The notes beneath the pieces are model-generated. The model ran no database searches and had not been told where the DNA came from. It saw only the letters and a list, made by a program, of their open reading frames with translations. This document shows positions 1-5,200 of a stretch of DNA of 5,200 bases, one piece after another. Each line of letters opens with the position of its first letter. Positions within the stretch are counted from its first letter, which is position 1. The stretch covers positions 1 to 5,200 of the forward strand of contig CALZHX010000293.1 in NCBI GenBank assembly GCA_945787435.1. Reading direction: 5' to 3'. A program made the translations under genes and the position numbers. Source of the stretch: an uncultured Woeseiaceae bacterium. GTDB taxonomy: Bacteria > Pseudomonadota > Gammaproteobacteria > Steroidobacterales > Woeseiaceae.

Positions 1-276
1 ATCAGCACCTCGATCGCAGTTGCAAACACCGTGAATACGCGGAGCGTGGGCACGTATACGGTCACCTATAACGTAAGTGATTTCGCCGGTAATGCGGCCG
101 CTTCGGTGATCAGGACGGTACAGGTAACACCATCAGCCGGAAGCGGTGGTGGTGGCGGTTCTGTCTCGTTCTGGACAGTGGTCGCGATGATGGCCTGGTT
201 GTTTATCTCGATGATCGGTTCGGCACAGCGGCGGGCTGTTCGCCTGCGCTCGGTCAATCGCAATAAAGGGAATTAA
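1..276 (+). CDS. C-terminal fragment of an Ig-like-domain surface protein with a GlyGly-CTERM-like sorting tail
   Basis: The reading frame is open from base 1 to the TAA at 274-276, so the start lies upstream of the window and only the last 91 residues are seen. Fragment residues 1-45 resemble the end of a bacterial Ig-like repeat of the DUF5011/HYR kind: a Val-Gly-Thr-Tyr-Thr-Val-Thr-Tyr strand, then an Asp-Phe-Ala-Gly-Asn turn, then a last strand ending Thr-Val-Gln-Val. A flexible Ser-Gly linker follows, with five glycines in a row (residues 49-53). Next come a hydrophobic segment (about 55-73, rich in Val, Ala, Met, Trp and Phe) and an Arg-Arg-containing basic tail (77-90). This order matches the GlyGly-CTERM class of C-terminal signals, which rhombosortase is known to process for surface anchoring or release in Gammaproteobacteria. 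The basic tail is longer than usual for that class, so a plain membrane anchor is possible. The protein is probably exported and surface-exposed. Its full function cannot be told from this fragment. Confidence 0.75.
   Translation: MSTSIAVANTVNTRSVGTYTVTYNVSDFAGNAAASVIRTVQVTPSAGSGGGGGSVSFWTVVAMMAWLFISMIGSAQRRAVRLRSVNRNKGN
139..273 (+). other. C-terminal sorting/anchor signal (glycine run, hydrophobic helix, basic tail), GlyGly-CTERM-like
   Basis: This is a sub-region of the first gene. Bases 145-159 encode five consecutive glycines flanked by serines. The next codons encode a roughly 19-residue hydrophobic stretch containing two tryptophans, then Gln-Arg-Arg and a further basic tail of 13 residues up to the stop. 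The three-part layout is seen directly. Assignment to the rhombosortase (GlyGly-CTERM) class is by analogy. It is not a PEP-CTERM signal, because no Pro-Glu-Pro precedes the helix. Confidence 0.55.
265..270 (+). promoter_or_regulatory. Ribosome binding site for the beta-barrel gene
   Basis: The purine-rich AAAGGG lies seven bases before the ATG at 278, inside the last codons of the upstream gene. It is the clearest Shine-Dalgarno-like site in the window and supports the 278 start. Confidence 0.6.
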
Positions 277-277
277 A

Positions 278-997
278 ATGACGTCGCATTATTCCAGAAA
301 AGTGTTGTACGCCTGCGTGGTTCTTTTTTCGCTGGGTGTGACCGGCACCGCCAGTGCACAGGAAGTGCGCCACTCCTGGCTCGATCTGTCATTCATGGGC
401 CAGGACGTCGGTGGACTGCAGGGTTTGCAACAGACGCCGATCGCTGGCCAATCTGTTGAAATCAATGCGCAGGATGGTGAAGGCGTGCGATTTCGGGGCT
501 CGTATGCGCTTGGAAAAAGCTTCTACTTCTTCGGTGACTACGGCTCGTCAGACCTTTCTGTGGACGCCATCGTCACCAACGATCAGGGTGTCTTTCTGGC
601 GTCAGACGAGTTCGACCTCACAACGGTAAGGGGCGGCTTCGGTTACCACTACGGCATCGGATTCTCCACGGACCTCTATGCCGAAATCTCCTATGACAGC
701 GTCGACTTCGATTTCGGAAGTTTCGCCGGTGAAAGCTTCGATATCGATGCCAAGGATGCGGGCATAGCGCTGGGCATCCGTCATATGCTCAATGACAACT
801 GGGAAATTCGGGCAAACGGGCGCTATTCCAGTCAAGCCACCGTTGATCTCAATACGCTCGAGTTCGACACAGGTGCGTTCTTCGGTGTTGGCGTCAGCTG
901 GGAAATGGTCCGTGGCCTGTCGCTCATCGCTGAGTACGAGACCGGCGATGTAGACACCTGGGCGATCGGCTTTCGACTCGACATGGACGAAGATTGA
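278..997 (+). CDS. Putative small outer-membrane beta-barrel protein with signal peptide
   Basis: The 239-residue protein starts at the ATG at 278, one base after the previous stop and with a good ribosome binding site. Residues 1-27 form a classical Sec signal peptide: basic residues Arg7-Lys8, a hydrophobic core at about 9-21, and an Ala-Ser-Ala motif with likely cleavage before Gln28. The mature part is rich in alternating polar and aromatic or aliphatic residues, with repeated Gly, Tyr and Phe and turn-forming Asp, Asn and Gly. It reads as about eight amphipathic strands, for example around residues 70-92, 116-142, 160-185 and 199-235. That fits the OmpA-like or generic outer-membrane beta-barrel superfamily of 8-stranded proteins. 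No enzyme motif or peptidoglycan-binding OmpA C-terminal domain is present. The chain does not end in the usual terminal Phe: the last strand ends Phe-Arg-Leu and is followed by an acidic Asp-rich tail. The stop overlaps the next gene. Its role (porin, adhesin or structural) is unknown. Being next to phosphomannomutase suggests an envelope link but does not prove one. Confidence 0.75.
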   Translation: MTSHYSRKVLYACVVLFSLGVTGTASAQEVRHSWLDLSFMGQDVGGLQGLQQTPIAGQSVEINAQDGEGVRFRGSYALGKSFYFFGDYGSSDLSVDAIVTNDQGVFLASDEFDLTTVRGGFGYHYGIGFSTDLYAEISYDSVDFDFGSFAGESFDIDAKDAGIALGIRHMLNDNWEIRANGRYSSQATVDLNTLEFDTGAFFGVGVSWEMVRGLSLIAEYETGDVDTWAIGFRLDMDED

Positions 998-2367
998 GCA
1001 AGGAAGTGCAGAGCATCTCGATCGACTGTTTCAAAGCCTATGATGTCCGCGGGCGCATCCCGGATGAGCTCAACGAGGACGTCGCCTATCGCATCGGCAA
1101 TGCGACGGCAAAGTACCTCGATGCGAAAAGCATCGTTCTGTGCCGCGACATTCGACACTCGAGCGACGAACTGTCGGCTGCGGTTGCCCGGGGCCTGATG
1201 GACGCAGGCTGCGACGTGCTCGACATCGGCATAGGCGGCACCGAGATGGTTTACTTCGGCACCAGTGTGCTTGGCGCCGACGGTTGCATCATGGTCACCG
1301 CCAGTCACAATCCCGCCGACTACAACGGTCTGAAGATGGTGCGCTCTGAGTCGAGGCCCATCAGCGGCGATACGGGTCTCGAGGATATCCGCAAGATCGC
1401 AGAGAGCGATGAGCGGCATATCGGTGAGGCGCGGGGTGAACAAAGAAACGTCGATGTCACGGACGACTACATCAACAAGCTACTGAGTTTTGTCGACACG
1501 GCGGCATTGACGCCATTGAGAATCGTCGTAAATGCCGGCAACGGCGCTGCCGGACCGACGCTCGACCTGCTCGAAAAACGCCTGCCCTTTGAGTTCATCA
1601 AGGTGCATCACGAGCCGGATGGGGACTTCCCGAATGGCATCCCCAATCCGATGATCATTGAGAATCGTGCGTCAACGATCGATGCTATCAGGGAAAAGGG
1701 CGCGGACCTGGGTATCGCCTGGGACGGCGATTTCGATCGTTGCTTCTTTTTCGACGAGAATGGTCGATTCATCGAGGGCTACTACATCGTCGGCCTGCTG
1801 GCGCAGAGCATCCTGGCTGCCCGGGACGGTGAGGCCGTTATCTTCGACCCGCGTCTTGTGTGGAACACAATTGAGGTTGTCGAAGCCAATGGTGGCCGCG
1901 CTGTGCAAAGCAAGTCGGGTCATTCCTTTATCAAGGAAGTCATGCGCGCCGAAGACGCGATCTATGGTGGTGAGATGAGCGCACACCATTACTTCCGTGA
2001 TTTTTATTATTCCGACAGCGGCATGATTCCGTGGTTGCTCGTCACACAATTGCTGTGTGAATCCAAAAAGAGCCTTTCGAGCCACGTCGATGCCTGTATG
2101 CGTGATTTTCCGACAAGTGGCGAAATTAATCGCGAGGTGCCGGATGCAGCTGCCGCGATCAGGCACATCAGCGATCACTACGAGGGTGGCGCTGAGTCCG
2201 TCGACAGGATGGACGGCGTGGGCATGTCATTCGGCGACTGGCGGTTTAATCTCAGGGCGTCGAACACCGAGCCTGTCATCCGCCTCAATGTCGAGAGCCG
2301 GGGCGACGAGCAACTCATGGCCGACAAGCGCGATGAGCTGCTGGCGCTGCTGGACGAATTAGGCTGA
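994..2367 (+). CDS. manB: Phosphomannomutase (ManB/CpsG type)
   Basis: This cytoplasmic enzyme interconverts mannose-6-phosphate and mannose-1-phosphate, the step before GDP-mannose in exopolysaccharide, O-antigen and GDP-fucose or GDP-rhamnose routes. The 457 residues match the length of E. coli CpsG (about 456), and all four alpha-D-phosphohexomutase signatures are intact. They are the phosphoserine loop Thr-Ala-Ser-His-Asn-Pro with catalytic Ser104, the Mg2+ loop Asp-Gly-Asp-Phe-Asp-Arg at 244-249, the sugar-specificity loop Gly-Glu-Met-Ser-Ala-His at 326-331, and the phosphate-binding Arg-Ala-Ser-Asn-Thr-Glu-Pro at 421-427. The Cys-Phe-Lys-Ala-Tyr-Asp-Val-Arg-Gly N-terminus and the His-His-Tyr-Phe-Arg-Asp-Phe stretch after the sugar loop are recalled as CpsG-like. 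That favours this branch over AlgC or PgmA, although some phosphoglucomutase activity is possible. The start is TTG at 994, overlapping the previous TGA as TTGA. A GTG at 1006 would give an N-terminus closer to the family length and cannot be excluded. Both genes are probably co-translated. Confidence 0.93.
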   Translation: MSKEVQSISIDCFKAYDVRGRIPDELNEDVAYRIGNATAKYLDAKSIVLCRDIRHSSDELSAAVARGLMDAGCDVLDIGIGGTEMVYFGTSVLGADGCIMVTASHNPADYNGLKMVRSESRPISGDTGLEDIRKIAESDERHIGEARGEQRNVDVTDDYINKLLSFVDTAALTPLRIVVNAGNGAAGPTLDLLEKRLPFEFIKVHHEPDGDFPNGIPNPMIIENRASTIDAIREKGADLGIAWDGDFDRCFFFDENGRFIEGYYIVGLLAQSILAARDGEAVIFDPRLVWNTIEVVEANGGRAVQSKSGHSFIKEVMRAEDAIYGGEMSAHHYFRDFYYSDSGMIPWLLVTQLLCESKKSLSSHVDACMRDFPTSGEINREVPDAAAAIRHISDHYEGGAESVDRMDGVGMSFGDWRFNLRASNTEPVIRLNVESRGDEQLMADKRDELLALLDELG

Positions 2368-2393
2368 GAGCCTTGCGGTACTATTGACCGCCT
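2368..2393 (+). other. Short manB-prsK spacer with a small inverted repeat
   Basis: These 26 bases are the longest non-coding stretch in the window. GCGGT (2375-2379) and ACCGC (2387-2391) can pair as a 5-bp, GC-rich stem with a 7-base loop, ending two bases before the kinase ATG. No Shine-Dalgarno match is visible, so the stem may affect translation initiation, but it could also arise by chance. It has no U-tract, so it is not a recognisable terminator. Confidence 0.25.
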
Positions 2394-4442
2394 ATGGAAA
2401 TCAATGAACTAGCTGCTTTCGGCTATGCTGCCGCGACGGTGCTTTTCGCCATGCTCGCAGCATTGATGGCGACGGTCTGGAACGATAGGCCGAAGGCCGG
2501 GCTGGTATCGCTTTCCTGCGCGGCGACCGCGATCTGGGCTGCGCTGCACGCGGCTGGAAGCCTCGACTATTTGAATGACCCGATCATCCTGTTGGTCATC
2601 GAGTGGGTGCGCAACCTGTCGTGGCTGACCGTGCTGGGATCAATCATCAAGGATCTCGCTCCCGAGTCACGCAAGCTCGAAGAAATCGCGCTGCGCTACG
2701 GGACCTTGTTTGTCGTCGTATCTTTTTTACTCGTCGCTTACTTCTGGCTGACAACGACCGAAACGATGGCAATGGTGGCGACCGTTGGAGGCGGCATTGC
2801 GCTTTCGGCGTTGGGCGTGATCCTCGCGGAGCAGGTTTACAGGAACGCGCCGTTCGACGTGCGCTCGAGCCTCAAGTATCTGTGCCTTGGCATCGGCGGC
2901 ATCTTTCTTTATGACTTTGCCATTTTCGGCTGGACCGTCATCAATGGTGAAATGAGCATCAATCACTGGGTGGCACGCGGTTTTGTCACGGCGATTTTTG
3001 CGATGCCACTGGGTCTGGCGGCGCTGCGTTCGATCCGGCTTTCCCTCGATGCGCGCATCCCGCGGCAGATCATCTTCTATTCAGTCGGCAGTGTTGCCGC
3101 CGGCATCATTGTCGTTGTACTCCTGCTCGGCGACTACTACGTACGAACCTATGCCGGCGTGTGGGGCAATGTTGCCAGGATCGTGTTGTTTGTTGCTGTG
3201 ATGCTGGCGCTTGGCGCGTCATTAATATCATCAACAGTGAGGGCGCGCGTCCGAGTGTTCCTTGCCAAGAGTTTTTTCCAGTACAAGTACGACTATCGCA
3301 AGGAATGGCTGCGATTGATCGGCACGTTGTCCGGGTCGGATGGTGAAAATGTGGCCGACACCGCGGTTCGCGCCGTCACGCAGATTGTCAGCAGTCCGGG
3401 CGGAGCTGTATGGGTGCAGGAGGATAAAGGCAAGAGTTATGTGCCCGTCGGAGCCTGGGGCATCGAAGTTCCCGTCGAGAGGGCGGTTGCACAGGATTCG
3501 CGACTCGTGCGTTTCCTCCGCAAGAGCCAGTGGATCATCGACCTTTCCGAGGTAGACGAGCATCCTGCCCGGTACGAGGGCCTGGTGCTGGAGCCGTGGA
3601 TCGATGACGACGGCAATTGGTGGCTCATCGTGCCGCTGTTGCTCGGTCAGCGACTCCTCGGCTTCATGCTGCTGCGAAAACCTAAAGTCGCGCCGGCGCT
3701 CAATTTCGAGGACCATGACCTGTTGCGTACTGTCGGCCGACACGCCGCCACTCACATCGAGCAGGCGGAGTCAGACAAGCGCCTGGCCGAGAGCAGTCAG
3801 TTCAGCGCCTATAACCGGTTGACAGCATTCCTGATGCACGATCTCAACAACCTTATCGCGCAGCAGTCCCTGGTCGTGAAGAATGCCGAAAAGCACCGTC
3901 ACAACCCGGAATTCGTAGACGATGCCATCGGCACTATTGCGAATTCAGTCTCACGCATGCGCCGATTGATGGAGCAGCTGTCGAGCAGTTCAGCGCAACC
4001 GCAATCGCGCACGGTTAGCCTGGACGAAGTCGTGACCAGTGCTGTCGAAAGAGCCGAGCTGCGATTGCCGAAACCCGGAATCAAGCTCGCTGGTGAAGCG
4101 TTGAAGGTCCGTGCCGACCCGGGCAGGCTCACTACGCTCACGGAATACCTGATTCGTAATGCCCAGGATGCGACCGACGATGACGGCAGAGTGGATGTGT
4201 CTGTTTCCGTGGAGAAGGGAAGTGTGAGGATCAGTATCTCGGACACTGGCTGCGGCATGACACCGGAGTTCGTTCGCGACCGGTTGTTCCGGCCCTTCGA
4301 CAGTACCAAAGGCAGCCAGGGCATGGGGATCGGTGCGTACCAGGCCCGCGAGTACGTGAGGCATCTCGGCGGTCTCGTCGGCGTGACGTCGACGGTTGGC
4401 GAAGGGACGCGGTTCGACATCTGGCTTCCGGTGGCGCCATGA
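2394..4442 (+). CDS. prsK: XrtA/PEP-CTERM-system membrane histidine kinase PrsK
   Basis: This is the inner-membrane sensor kinase of the PrsK family. Its known partner PrsR is a sigma-54-dependent response regulator that controls PEP-CTERM protein and exopolysaccharide genes in exosortase (XrtA) bacteria. The 682 residues run as follows. About eight or nine hydrophobic segments occupy 6-280 (roughly 6-28, 35-55, 61-81, 101-120, 125-147, 160-181, 193-212, 226-246, 258-280). A GAF-like cytoplasmic domain spans about 305-460. The catalytic core comes last. The phospho-acceptor is probably His482 in Met-His-Asp-Leu-Asn-Asn-Leu-Ile-Ala-Gln, followed by Val-Val-Lys-Asn-Ala-Glu-Lys-His, which is characteristic of PrsK. 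The ATPase has Asn589 (N box), Asp617-Thr-Gly-Cys-Gly (G1), Leu-Phe-Arg-Pro-Phe at 631-635 (F box) and Gly-Met-Gly-Ile-Gly at 643-647 (G2). All motifs are intact, so it should be active. There is no receiver domain, so an external regulator is needed, and none follows directly. The ATG at 2394 lacks a clear ribosome binding site but puts the first helix at the N-terminus, as expected. Confidence 0.9.
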   Translation: MEINELAAFGYAAATVLFAMLAALMATVWNDRPKAGLVSLSCAATAIWAALHAAGSLDYLNDPIILLVIEWVRNLSWLTVLGSIIKDLAPESRKLEEIALRYGTLFVVVSFLLVAYFWLTTTETMAMVATVGGGIALSALGVILAEQVYRNAPFDVRSSLKYLCLGIGGIFLYDFAIFGWTVINGEMSINHWVARGFVTAIFAMPLGLAALRSIRLSLDARIPRQIIFYSVGSVAAGIIVVVLLLGDYYVRTYAGVWGNVARIVLFVAVMLALGASLISSTVRARVRVFLAKSFFQYKYDYRKEWLRLIGTLSGSDGENVADTAVRAVTQIVSSPGGAVWVQEDKGKSYVPVGAWGIEVPVERAVAQDSRLVRFLRKSQWIIDLSEVDEHPARYEGLVLEPWIDDDGNWWLIVPLLLGQRLLGFMLLRKPKVAPALNFEDHDLLRTVGRHAATHIEQAESDKRLAESSQFSAYNRLTAFLMHDLNNLIAQQSLVVKNAEKHRHNPEFVDDAIGTIANSVSRMRRLMEQLSSSSAQPQSRTVSLDEVVTSAVERAELRLPKPGIKLAGEALKVRADPGRLTTLTEYLIRNAQDATDDDGRVDVSVSVEKGSVRISISDTGCGMTPEFVRDRLFRPFDSTKGSQGMGIGAYQAREYVRHLGGLVGVTSTVGEGTRFDIWLPVAP

Positions 4443-5200
4443 GTTACCAGGGCGACAACCTGGTCTTTATTATCTCGCAGCCGAAAGCCGGTTCCACGCT
4501 GTTGCAGCGCATCCTGGCCGGGCACGAGGACATACAGACGTCGGCGGAAACATGGCTGATGTTGCATCCGACGTATGGCCTGCGCAAGACGGGTATCACG
4601 GCCGACTACAACGCGAACTGGGCTGCTTTCGGCGTGCAGGAATTTCTTGACAATTACGCGGACGGCACCGAGACCTACGTGGAGGGCGTGCGTAGTTTTG
4701 CCGAGACAATATACGGCCGTGTGCTCGAGAAGCACGGCAAGCGGCTGTTCCTGGACAAGACACCGCGATACACGATGATTGTCGAGCAGCTGTACGAACT
4801 GTTCCCCAAGGCCCGTTACGTAATGCTGATTCGCAATCCGCTCGCTATCCTGAAATCCGAGCTGCACACTTATGTCGGCGAAGACTGGCCCGTGTTGTCG
4901 AATTTTGCACCCGACCTGGTTGCAGCGCCTGACCGGCTCGTTGCCGCGAGAGACATCCTCGGCGACGCAGCACTTGAAGTGCGCTACGAAGACCTGGTGA
5001 CCGCGCCGGAGGACACGATCCGGGCGCTGTGTGAATTCCTGGGCATCGAGTTTGACGCCAGCATGCTCAATTACTCGGACACGCCTGCACCCGTTGGACG
5101 CATGAACGATCCGGTTGGCATCCATCAGCACGCGGCGCCGTCCACGGGAAGTCTCGACAAGTGGATGCAACTTGGCGCCGATGGCCAGCTGCGGCATTTC
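4439..5200 (+). CDS. PAPS-dependent sulfotransferase, N-terminal 254 residues (runs off the window)
   Basis: The frame opens with the ATG at 4439, overlapping the prsK TGA as ATGA, and stays open to the last base, so the 3' end is missing. The protein belongs to the bacterial sulfotransferase family (Sulfotransfer_3-like), which moves a sulfuryl group from PAPS to a hydroxyl or amine. The 5'-phosphosulfate loop is Ser-Gln-Pro-Lys-Ala-Gly-Ser-Thr-Leu-Leu (13-22), with Lys16 in the expected place. The 3'-phosphate-binding motif is Arg-Tyr-Val-Met-Leu-Ile-Arg-Asn-Pro (126-134), with Arg132 and Ser140 as likely binding residues. A Lys-Thr-Pro-Arg-Tyr segment (107-111) and Val-Arg-Tyr-Glu-Asp-Leu-Val (181-187) are also typical. 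There is no signal peptide, so it should act in the cytoplasm or at the inner face of the membrane. Its acceptor cannot be read from sequence. Given prsK and manB upstream, a polysaccharide or its lipid-linked precursor is a reasonable guess. The ATGA overlap, with only a weak GGTGG (4430-4434) ahead, suggests translational coupling to prsK. Confidence 0.88.
   Translation, partial: MSYQGDNLVFIISQPKAGSTLLQRILAGHEDIQTSAETWLMLHPTYGLRKTGITADYNANWAAFGVQEFLDNYADGTETYVEGVRSFAETIYGRVLEKHGKRLFLDKTPRYTMIVEQLYELFPKARYVMLIRNPLAILKSELHTYVGEDWPVLSNFAPDLVAAPDRLVAARDILGDAALEVRYEDLVTAPEDTIRALCEFLGIEFDASMLNYSDTPAPVGRMNDPVGIHQHAAPSTGSLDKWMQLGADGQLRHF

Noticed and set aside
142..162. Short GGT tandem repeat as a possible microsatellite or phase-variable tract
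   Set aside because: It is only five glycine codons, one of them GGC, in a functional linker. Unit changes would be in-frame and would not switch expression.
1272..1287. Second sigma-54-like match (TGGCGC and TTGC)
   Set aside because: The spacing is six bases instead of five and the site is inside manB coding sequence ahead of the catalytic serine, so it is likely chance.
832..1443. Antisense open frame of 203 codons opposite the barrel-manB junction
   Set aside because: It is opposite the conserved phosphoserine loop of manB and has no family signature or ribosome binding site.
1672..2178. Antisense open frame of 168 codons within manB
   Set aside because: It is a shadow of the conserved metal and sugar loops of manB, with no independent support.
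2368..2393. Terminator or sigma-70 promoter between manB and prsK
   Set aside because: The stem has only five pairs and no U-tract, and 26 bases cannot hold properly spaced -35 and -10 boxes together with a leader.
2971..2985. Possible sigma-54 promoter (TGGCAC followed by a T-rich stretch)
   Set aside because: PrsR systems use sigma-54, so this was considered, but the -12 element reads TTTG instead of TTGC and the site lies within a membrane helix of prsK.
3899..5197. Long antisense open frame (432 codons, - strand) across the end of prsK and the sulfotransferase
   Set aside because: It lies fully opposite two genes with intact catalytic motifs. Its translation is rich in Arg, Val and His without a recognisable domain, as expected for a chance frame opposite GC-rich coding DNA.

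Overview
The window is a tightly packed, moderately GC-rich, single-strand gene block. All five genes read on the + strand, and no intergenic gap is longer than 26 bases. It looks chromosomal and Gammaproteobacterial, probably from a marine or environmental lineage. The mutase closely resembles enterobacterial CpsG, the kinase is of the PrsK type found with the XrtA/PEP-CTERM system, and the first protein ends in a GlyGly-CTERM-like sorting tail. This lineage call is inference; there is no rRNA or other taxonomic marker.

Layout: (1) 1-276, the 3' end of a surface protein with a bacterial Ig-like fold, a polyglycine linker and a C-terminal hydrophobic sorting segment. (2) 278-997, a secreted protein of 239 residues that looks like a small outer-membrane beta-barrel. 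(3) 994-2367, a complete phosphomannomutase (ManB/CpsG), starting at a TTG that overlaps the previous stop codon. (4) 2394-4442, a complete multi-pass membrane histidine kinase of the PrsK family. (5) 4439 to the window end, the first 254 residues of a PAPS-dependent sulfotransferase, overlapping the kinase stop as ATGA.

The 1-base gap, the TTGA overlap, the 26-base gap and the ATGA overlap point to one transcription unit or a closely coupled series. No terminator or convincing promoter is visible inside it. ManB makes mannose-1-phosphate for GDP-mannose and derived sugars. PrsK is known as the sensor of the PrsK/PrsR pair, which controls exopolysaccharide and PEP-CTERM protein production with sigma-54. 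A sulfotransferase could decorate a sugar polymer or another acceptor. The simplest reading is a cell-surface and exopolysaccharide locus, possibly for a sulfated polymer, with its regulator embedded. The point most worth following up is that a sulfotransferase, not prsR, directly follows prsK. No fully novel system can be demonstrated from this window alone.
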